Of a stretch of 26,533 bases of DNA, positions 5,858-14,364 are shown in pieces (position 1 is the stretch's first letter; each line of letters begins with the position of its first letter). The stretch comes from Psychrobacter sp. UBA3483 (GTDB taxonomy: Bacteria > Pseudomonadota > Gammaproteobacteria > Pseudomonadales > Moraxellaceae). The stretch is taken from assembly GCF_002377905.1 (NCBI RefSeq), contig NZ_DFQS01000015.1:1-26533 (forward strand). The letters run 5' to 3'. Below the pieces are notes generated by a model. It was not told where the DNA came from. It saw nothing but the letters and a program-made list of their open reading frames with translations, and ran no database searches. A program made the position numbers and the translations under genes.

Positions 5858-7357
5858 TTAATCTAAGAGTCCAATATCTCGGCGATCGTGAATCGAAAAG
5901 CGATCGATAAGGGTACGGCTGGCGCTGTTGAGTCCAACCACTTTGACATCAATACCTTCGCGCTGCAAACGCATGACCAGTTTATCCAAGGTGTCGACGG
6001 CACTCACGTCCCAAAAGTGGGCGTGGCTAACATCGATTTGTACGCTGTCCAACGCTTCTTTGGTATCAAAGCTTTGCAAAAACTGCGTCGTTGACGCAAA
6101 GAAAACCTGTCCTTGCACATAGTAATAACGAGTGTTGCTACTGTCGTCATACTCACTAAAGACCGTTAAGAATTGCCCGATCTTATTGGCAAACGCCAAT
6201 GCTGAAAGTAGCACCCCGACGCCAACGCCGTACGCTAAGTTATGGGTAAAGACAGTGGTCAAAACGGTCGCCAGCATCACGATATTAAAGGACAGCGGGT
6301 GGGTTTTAAACTCTCGAATAGATTGCCAATTAAAGGTGCCGATAGAGACCATAATCATCACCGCCACCAATGCTGCCATCGGTATTTGGCTGACCCACTC
6401 ACTTAAAAATACCACCAAGATGAGTAGCACCACGCCAGCAATAAGCGTTGATAAACGCGTACGGCCGCCAGATTTGACGTTAATCATTGATTGCCCAATC
6501 ATCGCGCAGCCTGCCATACCGCCAAAGAAGCCTGATACGACGTTGGCCATACCTTGACCCCGGCATTCACGGTTTTTATCACTGGGCGTATCGGTCAACT
6601 CATCAACGATGGTCGCGGTCATCATAGATTCTAATAAACCTACGATGGCAAGCGCGATAGAATAAGGTGCGATAATGACTAAGGTTTCAAAGTTCAGCGG
6701 AATGTCAGGTAATAAAAACACCGGTAAAGAATCAGGCAAATCACCCATGCTACCGACGTTACGAATATCAAGATTCATATACATGGCGACTGCAGTCAAA
6801 CCAACGATACAAATCAGCGGTGAGGGAATCACGCGCCCGATTTTAGGAATCAGCGGAAATAAATAAATAATCGCAAGGCCTGCCGCCGTCATGATATAAA
6901 CCGTCATGCCGACGCGCTCAGTCATTGGGTTCAGCTCAGGCAACTGAGCGGCAAAGATTAAAATCGCCAGCGCATTGACAAAACCGATGACCACCGAGCG
7001 CGACACAAAGCGCATCAAGTTACCAAGTTTTAAAATACCCATGATGATTTGAATGACGCCGCACAGTAACGTAGCGGCAAGCAGGTACTGCAGCCCGTGC
7101 TCGGCGACCAAATCAACCATCACCAGTGCCATTGCTCCGGTCGCCGCCGAAATCATACCCGGCCGTCCACCGACAAAACTGATGACCACAGCGATGCAAA
7201 ATGAGGCATACAAACCGACTTTTGGGTCGACACCAGCGATAATAGAAAAGGCAATCGCTTCTGGAATCAAGGCCAGTGCGACCACTAAACCTGATAACGT
7301 ATCACCGCGAATATTGGAAAACCACTCTTCACGCAAACTGCCAAAAAAAGATGTCAT
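5858..7357 (-). CDS. SulP (SLC26)-family anion transporter with STAS domain
   Basis: About 499-residue inner-membrane permease for sulfate, bicarbonate or dicarboxylates; the substrate cannot be read from sequence. The N-terminal part has the SulP signature (RGDTLSGLVVALALIPEAIAFSIIAGVDPKVGLYASF) and some 12-14 hydrophobic spans. The C-terminal ~90 residues are a cytoplasmic STAS domain (YYYVQGQVFFAST...IDVSHAHFWDVSAVDTLDKLV). I chose the ATG at 7357 (MTSFFGSLREEWFSNIRGD) because similarity starts there; a TTG at 7411 would add 18 residues of uncharged leader. Neither has a good ribosome site. The stress-protein gene follows, and murD is divergent. Confidence 0.92.
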   Translation of the reverse strand: MTSFFGSLREEWFSNIRGDTLSGLVVALALIPEAIAFSIIAGVDPKVGLYASFCIAVVISFVGGRPGMISAATGAMALVMVDLVAEHGLQYLLAATLLCGVIQIIMGILKLGNLMRFVSRSVVIGFVNALAILIFAAQLPELNPMTERVGMTVYIMTAAGLAIIYLFPLIPKIGRVIPSPLICIVGLTAVAMYMNLDIRNVGSMGDLPDSLPVFLLPDIPLNFETLVIIAPYSIALAIVGLLESMMTATIVDELTDTPSDKNRECRGQGMANVVSGFFGGMAGCAMIGQSMINVKSGGRTRLSTLIAGVVLLILVVFLSEWVSQIPMAALVAVMIMVSIGTFNWQSIREFKTHPLSFNIVMLATVLTTVFTHNLAYGVGVGVLLSALAFANKIGQFLTVFSEYDDSSNTRYYYVQGQVFFASTTQFLQSFDTKEALDSVQIDVSHAHFWDVSAVDTLDKLVMRLQREGIDVKVVGLNSASRTLIDRFSIHDRRDIGLLD

Positions 7358-7459
7358 AAGTAAACTGTATAGGGTTAGAGGCAAAAAAAACAACCATTTA
7401 TGATCGAGCAATAAAGCGCCCCATTAAAATGTTTGTATCGAGACTAACGGTTATCGACC

Positions 7460-7487
7460 TTTATAGCGGTATCAAACAAACCGTCAC
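7460..7487 (-). promoter_or_regulatory. Candidate promoter of the SulP gene
   Basis: Minus-strand -35 GTGACG (7487-7482) and -10 TATAAA (7465-7460), 16-bp spacer, about 95 bp before the preferred ATG at 7357. Confidence 0.4.
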
Positions 7488-7972
7488 CCTTAATCGACAG
7501 GATAACAGTCCTTAAAATCATGAATAAGTGTTTGCCGTGAATACGGCGGAAGAAGATACATCTCTTGTCAGACAAAACGTCAAAATATAAGGCAGCGGTT
7601 GCCTGTTATGTCCACCTCAGCATAAAAAACATAACTGCAGGACGATGACAATGGCGCGATAAGGGTGACAACATGCTACACTAAAATGCTAGATTAAAGA
7701 TTGGGTTAAATAGTGCTCACTATAGTAGCGGTTGTTATTAAGGCGGCTATTATAGCATTAGCGAGGCAATATAAAAACAGGCGCATAATAACACAAAGCC
7801 TCAAAAAACCAGTACCGAAATCAGGGCAATGGCTTTATGATGCTCATCAGCCAAAGTGGCTTATTGACACAGGTTCAGACAGATTTAGGCAGACTTGCTC
7901 AAACTGGCTTAGAATGCTTGTAGCCCTGACGTTTAGCGTAAAGCCCACTATAAAAAGCCATTATCAATACTA
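7488..7972. other. Long divergent spacer between SulP gene and murD
   Basis: No supportable gene in either direction. It contains a near-perfect 10-bp inverted repeat (CTATAGTAGC at 7720-7729, GCTATTATAG at 7746-7755; one mismatch), which could be an operator or transcript hairpin, and a small hairpin near 7591-7603 (GGCA/TGCC). Otherwise nothing recognised. Confidence 0.5.
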
Positions 7973-8000
7973 TTGATAAAGCTAAGATGCTTGATACAAT
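7973..8000 (+). promoter_or_regulatory. Sigma-70 promoter of murD
   Basis: -35 TTGATA (7973-7978), 16-bp spacer, -10 TACAAT (7995-8000), 31 bp before the murD ATG with an AAGGA ribosome site between. It suggests murD is expressed from its own promoter here. Confidence 0.65.
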
Positions 8001-8031
8001 TTTGTTCGTCCAATAGATAGAAGGAATAGAT

Positions 8032-9450
8032 ATGACCACTAACACCGCAACAGAATCCTTACTTCATAAGGGCAGTGGTTTACAAGTCGTGGTCGGTTTG
8101 GGGCAGTCGGGACTGTCGGTTGCGCAGTATTTGACCAAGCAAGGTTACCAAGTCGCTGTCACCGACAATCAAGTCAATCCCACTTTAGCAGACCAATTAC
8201 CTGCTGCTGCTGAGATTCGCCAATTTGGCGCGATAGACGCCGATTTATTGCAGCGAGCGGCTCGTATTATCATCAGTCCAGGCATCTCTTTAAAAACCCC
8301 GGCCGTTGCTGCGGCGAAAGAGGCGAGTATTCCTGTTGTCAGCGACATTCAATTATTTTGTGAAGCGTGCCGCGTACCGATTGTTGCGATTACAGGCTCT
8401 AACGCTAAAAGTACCGTCACCACCTTGGTTGGACAAATGGCCGCCGATGCCGGGGTCAATGTTGGCGTAGGTGGCAATATTGGCGTGCCAGCACTGACGT
8501 TACTGTCCAATACCGAGATGGAATTGGCTGTTATCGAGCTATCAAGTTTTCAGTTAGAGACCGTAACTAATTTAGGCGCGCAAGTAGCTACTGTGCTCAA
8601 TATGTCGCCTGACCACCTAGACCGCCATGGCGATATGCTCGGCTACCATCAGGCCAAGCATCGTATATTTCAAGGCGCCAAGTCAGTGGTTATCAATCGC
8701 GAAGATGCCTTGACGCGCCCGCTAGTGGCTGATAATTTGCCACGCTTAAGCACGGGCATTCACGCCCCTGACAAAGGTCAATATGGACTGATTACCGACT
8801 CAGAAGGGCAGACGTATTTGGCCCGCGGGACAGAGCGCCTGCTATCGGCAGATAAACTACGTATCAAAGGTCGGCATAATTTACTAAACGCCCAAGCAGC
8901 TTTGGCATTGGGTGAGCTGGCAGGTTTACCACTTGATAGTATGCTCGCTACCTTGCAGAGCTTTACAGGACTTGAGCATCGCTGCGAGTATGTGGCTACG
9001 ATCGCTGGCATTGATTATTTTAATGATTCTAAAGGCACCAATATTGGCTCAACCATGGCGGCAGTCGAGGGCTTAGGAGCGGTATATGCGCCTAAAGACG
9101 GTAAACTGCTATTAATTTTAGGTGGGCAGGGTAAAGGTCAGCAATTTGGCGAATTAACGCCATTTATCAATCAATACGTCAGCCAAGTGCTGTTTATTGG
9201 CGAAGATAGCCAACAGATTGAGCAACATTTACGCGCCGCACGTATCAATGATGATGAGGTCTCGATGCATCAATGCCAAACGCTAGAGGGCGCTTTTGCA
9301 ACAATTCAGCAAGTCACAAAAAGCAGTTTATCGCAAGTACAAGCGGTGCTCTTATCACCAGCTTGTGCCAGCTTCGATCAGTTTAGTGGCTTTGCGGAAC
9401 GCGGCAAATACTTTAGTCAGCTGGTCAACCAATTAGATAAGGCGTCATAA
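8032..9450 (+). CDS. murD: UDP-N-acetylmuramoyl-L-alanine:D-glutamate ligase MurD
   Basis: 472-residue cytoplasmic Mur ligase that adds D-glutamate to UDP-MurNAc-L-Ala using ATP. Three domains are visible: an N-terminal UDP-binding Rossmann part with GLGQSGLSVAQYL (22-34), the central ATPase with P-loop TGSNAKST (121-128) and MSPDHLDRHG followed by the lysine-bearing segment YHQAKHRIF, and the C-terminal domain after HRCEYVATIAG with YFNDSKGTN. The P-loop reads NAK instead of the NGK common in Mur ligases, which I recall in Moraxellaceae MurD. The ATG at 8032 has an AAGGA site. ftsW follows in the same direction after 358 bp, preserving dcw-cluster order although murG and murC are not adjacent. 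Confidence 0.96.
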   Translation: MTTNTATESLLHKGSGLQVVVGLGQSGLSVAQYLTKQGYQVAVTDNQVNPTLADQLPAAAEIRQFGAIDADLLQRAARIIISPGISLKTPAVAAAKEASIPVVSDIQLFCEACRVPIVAITGSNAKSTVTTLVGQMAADAGVNVGVGGNIGVPALTLLSNTEMELAVIELSSFQLETVTNLGAQVATVLNMSPDHLDRHGDMLGYHQAKHRIFQGAKSVVINREDALTRPLVADNLPRLSTGIHAPDKGQYGLITDSEGQTYLARGTERLLSADKLRIKGRHNLLNAQAALALGELAGLPLDSMLATLQSFTGLEHRCEYVATIAGIDYFNDSKGTNIGSTMAAVEGLGAVYAPKDGKLLLILGGQGKGQQFGELTPFINQYVSQVLFIGEDSQQIEQHLRAARINDDEVSMHQCQTLEGAFATIQQVTKSSLSQVQAVLLSPACASFDQFSGFAERGKYFSQLVNQLDKAS

Positions 9451-9760
9451 GGTATCTTGTTACCAGATAAGACTTCTTGATTTGAGGTAGTATGAGCATT
9501 AGGTTTTAAGCGGTTTGGATTAGCGTTATAAAATGGCAGGCGTTTTTTGATAAATGATTGTTTTGCTTATAAATTGCTGCTACTGTCAACTAGGTAATAA
9601 AGCAGGCGATAAACGATTTGCAAACCATCGTTGCTATTCATGTTGCTAACCACTGGACTATTAATACTGACAAGCTAAACGATTAACAATCGGGGTTTGT
9701 CACCGCTTTGCTGTCTGCTATTATCTGTTGGATAAAATCAACTTCATTTTTTTAAACGGT
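9451..9760 (+). other. Spacer between murD and ftsW
   Basis: About 310 bp with no coding potential on either strand, AT-rich. No convincing promoter is visible; it leads into the hairpin at 9761-9790. In many gammaproteobacteria murD and ftsW are tightly spaced, so this gap is atypical. Confidence 0.5.
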
Positions 9761-9790
9761 GGCGTTTTATAACGCCGTGTTTTCTTGTTT
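9761..9790 (+). terminator. Terminator-like hairpin just upstream of ftsW
   Basis: A perfect 6-bp stem GGCGTT/AACGCC (9761-9766, 9771-9776) around TTAT is followed by the T-rich GTGTTTTCTTGTTT. It ends about 19-30 bp before the ftsW ATG, so it could be a murD terminator or an attenuator in the ftsW leader. Confidence 0.5.
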
Positions 9791-9808
9791 GCTAGTGTAT
9801 ATAAAATT

Positions 9809-11005
9809 ATGGCGCTCTCTTCTTTTTTTCGATCAAACTCTCAATCGCCGCGAGCTACTGGCTCAGATGGCGTTCTCTCCATGCCCTCAGCGCGCGCCAT
9901 TTTATTAGCAAGCGTTGGCTGTATGTTGGTGCTCAGCTTGTTGATGGTGGCTTCTGCTTCTATCCCGTTTGCCCTCAGTCGCGGCATGAGCGAGCTGCAT
10001 TTCTTTTATAATCAGCTTTTGTACATGGCGATTGGGCTGGTTATCGCTGGTATTTCTTATAAAGCGGTATCGCTAAAAAGGCTTTATAAAACCGAAACCC
10101 AGTTTATGCTCTTGGCCATCACGGGGTTATTGTTGTTTGCCACTTTATTTAGTACGCCCATCAATGGCTCGAAGCGTTGGCTCACGCTCGGCGGTTTTAA
10201 CTTTCAGGTCGCAGAGCTTGCCAAACTGGTGATGATTATCTTTGTCTCAGACTTCGTTGTAAGGCGCTCATTTGAGGTACGTAACGGCTGGGATGGCTTT
10301 TTACGCATAGCCATCGTGGTTGGATTGATCACCGTTCTGTTGCTGGCGCAGCCAGATTTTGGCTCTTTTGTGGTTATTATTGGTACGGTCTTTGCCATTT
10401 TTTATATTGCTGGCGCGCCTTATAAGCAGTTTATCGCGCTCGGTGCCGTCGCCGTTGGCGGTGCTGTATTGATGGTGGCAACCGTACAATACCGACTGGT
10501 ACGGGTGATGTCGTTTTTAGACCCTTTTGATGATGTACAAGACACTGATTATCAGCTAGCACGTAGCTTAATTGCCTTTGGTCGCGGACAGTTTACTGGC
10601 GTCGGCTATGGCGAAAGCGTGCAAAAACTGTCGCATTTACCAGAGGCGCATACCGATTTTCTACTCGCTATTACTGGTGAGGAGTTGGGCTTCGTTGGGG
10701 TGACCATGATTCTCATCTTTGAAGCACTGATTATCGGAAGTGCGATGCGCATCAGCTATAATGCTCTAAAACGTCGTCAAATGCGCATGAGCTATACCGC
10801 TTTTGGTATCGCGGTGGTGTTTATTGCGCAGACGATTATTAATGCGGCGATGAATATGGGTGCGATTCCAACCAAAGGTTTGACCATGCCGTTTTTCAGT
10901 TATGGTGGCTCGTCGATGTTGATTAGCTTGGTGATGGTGGCGGTTTTATTAAAGATTTATAAAGAAAGCCCTGAGATTGAAAAGAGCCAGTGCCGTTATT
11001 ACTAA
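9809..11005 (+). CDS. ftsW: Septal peptidoglycan polymerase FtsW (SEDS family)
   Basis: 398-residue polytopic inner-membrane protein of the divisome that polymerises lipid II with FtsI. About ten hydrophobic spans follow a polar Ser-rich N-terminus. SEDS hallmarks are present: the first span ending MVASASIPFA, the segment GSKRWLTLGGFNFQVAELAKL, the periplasmic loop FGRGQFTGVGYGESVQKLSHLPEAHTDFLLAITGEELG, and the terminal SYGGSSM. The long loop with GESVQKLSHLPEAHTDF favours FtsW over RodA, as does the murD neighbour. I chose the ATG at 9809; a TTG at 9785 would fall in the T run of the upstream hairpin. No Shine-Dalgarno sequence precedes either. The gene ends with a strong terminator. Confidence 0.94.
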   Translation: MALSSFFRSNSQSPRATGSDGVLSMPSARAILLASVGCMLVLSLLMVASASIPFALSRGMSELHFFYNQLLYMAIGLVIAGISYKAVSLKRLYKTETQFMLLAITGLLLFATLFSTPINGSKRWLTLGGFNFQVAELAKLVMIIFVSDFVVRRSFEVRNGWDGFLRIAIVVGLITVLLLAQPDFGSFVVIIGTVFAIFYIAGAPYKQFIALGAVAVGGAVLMVATVQYRLVRVMSFLDPFDDVQDTDYQLARSLIAFGRGQFTGVGYGESVQKLSHLPEAHTDFLLAITGEELGFVGVTMILIFEALIIGSAMRISYNALKRRQMRMSYTAFGIAVVFIAQTIINAAMNMGAIPTKGLTMPFFSYGGSSMLISLVMVAVLLKIYKESPEIEKSQCRYY

Positions 11006-11051
11006 GTCATTTAATGATTAGATTATTTACAGCAATCCAGTTATTAATGAT

Positions 11052-11081
11052 AAAAAAGCGTCGCTCATAGCGGCGTTTTTT
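11052..11081. terminator. Bidirectional terminator between ftsW and gluQ
   Basis: Stem GCGTCGCT/AGCGGCGT with a CAT loop (11058-11076, one G-U pair), flanked by six As upstream and six Ts downstream, so it serves both convergent genes. Confidence 0.88.
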
Positions 11082-11105
11082 CTATTAAGGCTTAGCGCGA
11101 TTTTA

Positions 11106-12065
11106 TTAAATGTTAGGCATATTTAAAGACTGCCTATTTTGCAGGGGTAAGTTATCCCACTGTGCAACTGCTTGAGCAAGCATGTTTGTCGGAGTGTCTC
11201 TATCAACGGCAGGTTGCTGTAATAGCTGCAAAGCATGGGCAATTAGATGACTTGGGTCATGGGTATCAATTGGCTGGGCAAGGTTTTGTTTAGAGAGCTT
11301 TTGACCGTCAGGACTGCATATCAATGGTAAATGATACCAATGATCGATAGCGGGTAAGCTTGCTGCACGCATGATGCTAATTTGCGCAGTAGTCATCGGT
11401 AAAATGTCCAAGCCGCGCATAATATGGGTAATGCCTTGCAAGCCATCATCGAGGCTGGCAGCCAAAATATAGTTAATCATGCCGTCTTGGCGACGCACCA
11501 CCATGTCTCCCAAGCTTTGCTGCGGATTGCTCCATTGCAGGCCTTGAATACCGTCTTTAAAGCCGATACGGTAATCTGGTAGCTGTATACGCAGTTTATT
11601 TTTTTCTTTATCAAGATTGGCATTTAGACAACAGCGCGGATAGCGTTGTCTGTGCAGCAGTTTTTCCTGTACCTGCTCTGCGTCCATGCTTTCTCCTATG
11701 GCCTTACGCTCCCAATAACGCTCAAGACTTTTACGCGAGCACTGACAGCCGTAAGTCAGCGGATATAGGCTTGAAGATAAATAATCGTTGTAAATATCAA
11801 GGCGCTCAGATTGGTAGATGACATCGCCATCCCAGTGCAGCCCCAGCACTTCTAAATCAATCAAAATCTGCTCGGTAAACTGTCTATCACAGCGCTCGGT
11901 ATCCGTGTCTTCGATACGCAGTAGCCATTTGCCACCAAGAGATTTGATATGACAAAAGCTGGCAAGTGCCGTGGTTAACGACCCAAGATGCAGCTCACCG
12001 GTTGGCGACGGCGCAAAACGACCAATAGGTTGGGGTAAAGTAGAGGTAATAGGCGTATTTGCCAT
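11106..12065 (-). CDS. gluQ: Glutamyl-Q tRNA(Asp) synthetase
   Basis: About 319-residue truncated GluRS paralogue that transfers glutamate onto the queuosine at position 34 of tRNA-Asp. The catalytic core shows GRFAPSPTGELHLGSLTTALAS (HIGH-type motif HLGS), LLRIEDTD, the KMSKS-type KLSKQN, and LDDGLQGITHIMRG. The anticodon-binding domain of true GluRS is missing, as the family requires. The zinc ligands C-x-C-x11-Y-x3-C appear as CQC followed by RYWER, with further cysteines in YPRCC, so the last ligand is displaced or altered. Start choice is uncertain: ATG at 12065 (used) or GTG at 12095 adding ten residues; neither has a ribosome site. It follows dksA, as in many gammaproteobacteria. Confidence 0.92.
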   Translation of the reverse strand: MANTPITSTLPQPIGRFAPSPTGELHLGSLTTALASFCHIKSLGGKWLLRIEDTDTERCDRQFTEQILIDLEVLGLHWDGDVIYQSERLDIYNDYLSSSLYPLTYGCQCSRKSLERYWERKAIGESMDAEQVQEKLLHRQRYPRCCLNANLDKEKNKLRIQLPDYRIGFKDGIQGLQWSNPQQSLGDMVVRRQDGMINYILAASLDDGLQGITHIMRGLDILPMTTAQISIMRAASLPAIDHWYHLPLICSPDGQKLSKQNLAQPIDTHDPSHLIAHALQLLQQPAVDRDTPTNMLAQAVAQWDNLPLQNRQSLNMPNI

Positions 12066-12228
12066 AGAGGTAGCAGATGTTTTCAAAATAGACACTTAGC
12101 TAAAGTAGGAATAGATAGAATAAGTAAATCGATGCCAAAAAGATATTTGCTAAATATGCGTATTTTGTTGGTGCCGTGTCAACCACTAAAAGCTATTTAA
12201 CAAGAAACAACACCATAAAACGCAACGA

Positions 12229-12247
12229 GCGACCAATAAATGGCCGC
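12229..12247 (-). terminator. Weak hairpin between dksA and gluQ
   Basis: Stem GCGACCA/TGGCCGC (one G-U pair on the minus strand) with a 5-nt loop lies 46 bp after the dksA stop. The Ts on the minus strand begin only after a further 10 nt, so it may reduce, not stop, read-through into gluQ. Confidence 0.3.
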
Positions 12248-12292
12248 CCGTATGCGTATTAACATAATTAATGACTGTTAAATTGGCTGGAT

Positions 12293-12736
12293 TTAAGCGC
12301 CTTGGTTTTGACGCTCTTTAATCTCAGACAAAGTTTTACAGTCAATGCACTGGGTCGCGGTTGGACGCGCTTCAAGACGACGCAGGCCAATCTCGACGCC
12401 GCAAGTTTCACAAAATCCATAATCCTCGTTTTCAATTTCAGCGATAGATTTATCGATTTTGCGAATCAGCTTACGTTCGCGGTCGCGCGTACGCAAGGTT
12501 AAGGCAAACTCTTCTTCTTGCGTAGCGCGGTCATTGATATCAGGCATGGCACTGGACTCATCTTGGATATAAGTCTTGGTACGATCCGCTTCGCCAATCA
12601 ATTGATGCTTCCAATCTAATAAAATGGCTTTAAAATGCGCCAACTGCTCATCCGACATGTATTCTTCATTTTCGGCAGGCGCATAAGGGGTGAACTTTAC
12701 ATCACTTGGATTTGGGTTTGGGGTCAGGGTGCTCAT
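12293..12736 (-). CDS. dksA: RNA polymerase-binding transcription factor DksA
   Basis: 147-residue regulator that enters the RNA polymerase secondary channel and acts with ppGpp on rRNA and amino-acid promoters. The coiled coil (about 30-105) carries the two tip aspartates in PDINDRA (Asp66, Asp69), equivalent to D71/D74 of E. coli. The C4 zinc finger is complete (Cys109, Cys112, Cys130, Cys133) in the typical YGFCETCG and CIDCKTL context, with the conserved EIGLRRLEARPTA between. The N-terminus is Pro/Asn-rich and unstructured. The ATG at 12736 has a GTAGGAT site. Upstream is a 503-bp spacer, consistent with complex control of its own transcription. Confidence 0.97.
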   Translation of the reverse strand: MSTLTPNPNPSDVKFTPYAPAENEEYMSDEQLAHFKAILLDWKHQLIGEADRTKTYIQDESSAMPDINDRATQEEEFALTLRTRDRERKLIRKIDKSIAEIENEDYGFCETCGVEIGLRRLEARPTATQCIDCKTLSEIKERQNQGA

Positions 12737-13239
12737 ATGGGTATCCTACTTTTTCAAATTAATTCAATAAAACGACCTATCGACAGACAAGACGTTATCA
12801 ATTTACCAAACGCTATAAATGGTTTCTTTTATAAGCGTTTTACCACTTAGTGACACAAGTAACACAGCTGATCTAAACATACGGTTATTTCGATATACTG
12901 CTAGCGATCTATCGATTATCAATGGTCAGGTATATTGTTATGAATGTTTTTATTTAAATGCTAGCCGTTAAATAAAGCTACAAATCACTGACTGTGGAAA
13001 CTTAGCTTGTGGTCGATTTAGCCATCCTAGCTATTATAATTTTGTCTAAATATAGACCGTTCTCATTTTTTACCTTATTTATGATATAAGTTATTTATCA
13101 TTCTTAGCTTTATGTTTACATTGCTAGTATGAGCAATCGCGCCGTGGTGGTCTATAAAACCAGCACTCTTCGCTAGCCCTATAACATACACACTCTGGCA
13201 AAATTATACTAGCCAAATTTATGCCAATAAAACTGGTTG
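12737..13239. other. 503-bp spacer upstream of dksA
   Basis: No coding sequence found. An interrupted inverted repeat at 12808-12840 (AAACGCT-ATAAA ... TTTAT-A-AGCGTTT, one bulge) lies about 70-105 bp before the dksA start and could form a leader hairpin or overlap the promoter. A TATAAA-like box falls inside it. The half near cpdA (12900-13239) is AT-rich; no terminator for cpdA was recognised. Confidence 0.45.
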
Positions 13240-14076
13240 TCAAGTATCTAGTCTTTCCACCCAGCTTGCAACCTCTCCATTGTTGGCTAATTGCAACCAG
13301 CGATAGCCGGGCAGGGCGCTTTTATCATAAGCAAAATCATCTGCAAAAGGCTTAAACTGATAGCAGGTAGAGGGCGTGCTATAAACCGTTACTCCTTGCC
13401 GATGGCGGACTTGCTCTTGGTGGGTATGCCCGCTGATAATGACTTTGAGATGTTTAAAAGCCGCCATCCGTTGCCAAAAAATATCGGCATTTTCGACCAT
13501 ATGCTGATCAATCCAGTCCGAATCGACTGCTATCACATGATGGTGCAGCGCAATAAGCGCAGGCTTAGCGCAGGCCTTTAGCTGCTCACATAGCCAATCA
13601 ATGTCGGTTAATGTCACTTCCCCTTCTACCTTGCCTGTCATCGAAGAGTCTACCAACAGCAACTGCCAATGGTTAGTTTCGATAACATGACGGTTTAATA
13701 AGCGTCTGTCCGCCGGTCTGGCGATAAGCTCACGCTGGAAGAACGGTAGCTCGCTATTATTTTCATCAGTGACATCATGGTTGCCGGCGATACAAGCAAA
13801 AGGGATACCCGTTGCTTGCAGTACTTTAAAAATATGATCGTAGATCTCTGCTTGTACTTTATTGACCAAATCGCCTGTCACAAGGATTAAATCGCAGCGC
13901 CGCTCCTCACTTAACGCTTGTTTGATGATCGCCTCAAAACTGTATTGGCAAACCGCTACTTCGCTACTGGTTTCGTCAGCCGCCGGCACGTGGGAGGATA
14001 AGTGCAAATCGGTAATTTGCAAAACATTGACCTGTCCGTCTGGCGTGCTGATTGCGCTGGCGGGGTAGCTAAGCAT
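13240..14076 (-). CDS. cpdA: CpdA-like 3',5'-cyclic-nucleotide phosphodiesterase (metallophosphoesterase)
   Basis: 278-residue cytoplasmic calcineurin-type phosphoesterase that would hydrolyse cAMP to AMP. The binuclear metal motifs occur in order: DLH (23-25), VTGDLV (Asp69), GNHD (98-101), a His-rich ALHHHVIAVDS, and GHTHQE. The pattern ITDLHL followed by GNHD and GHTH and the length fit the CpdA/Icc family; another phosphodiester substrate is possible. I chose the ATG at 14076, which has AAGGGA ten bases upstream; a TTG at 14100 would add eight residues. It appears monocistronic, lying between dksA and znuB, all on the minus strand, with wide spacers both sides. Confidence 0.85.
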   Translation of the reverse strand: MLSYPASAISTPDGQVNVLQITDLHLSSHVPAADETSSEVAVCQYSFEAIIKQALSEERRCDLILVTGDLVNKVQAEIYDHIFKVLQATGIPFACIAGNHDVTDENNSELPFFQRELIARPADRRLLNRHVIETNHWQLLLVDSSMTGKVEGEVTLTDIDWLCEQLKACAKPALIALHHHVIAVDSDWIDQHMVENADIFWQRMAAFKHLKVIISGHTHQEQVRHRQGVTVYSTPSTCYQFKPFADDFAYDKSALPGYRWLQLANNGEVASWVERLDT

Positions 14077-14364
14077 GGGGTTTAGTCCCTTATCAAACAA
14101 AACGATAAAAAATTAAAATATGATGAAACGAAAACATTGGTTAAATAAAAACAGTCTTAAATTAAAGCGGCGGGCATTTATTAAACCAAATATTCACCAA
14201 CTATCGCATTGATAGTATTCAGGAAAGTTTATAACATAATGGGCATTAAAGCTCTAGCAATATTGATGAAATAAAGTTCGACAAGGGCGAAGCAAATATC
14301 AAAATCACGACCTGAATAGTCATGGCTGAGCTCATTACAAATCCTGTGCTCTATCCCAATAAAT
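14077..14364. other. Spacer between znuB and cpdA
   Basis: 288 bp of AT-rich sequence. I see no gene, no clear znuB terminator and no convincing cpdA promoter. Confidence 0.4.

Noticed and set aside
6132..6557. 141-codon frame antisense to the SulP gene
   Set aside because: Shadow of a real membrane-protein frame with no independent support.
7713..7976. 87-codon frame upstream of murD
   Set aside because: No ribosome site, no recognisable features, and it overlaps the murD promoter.
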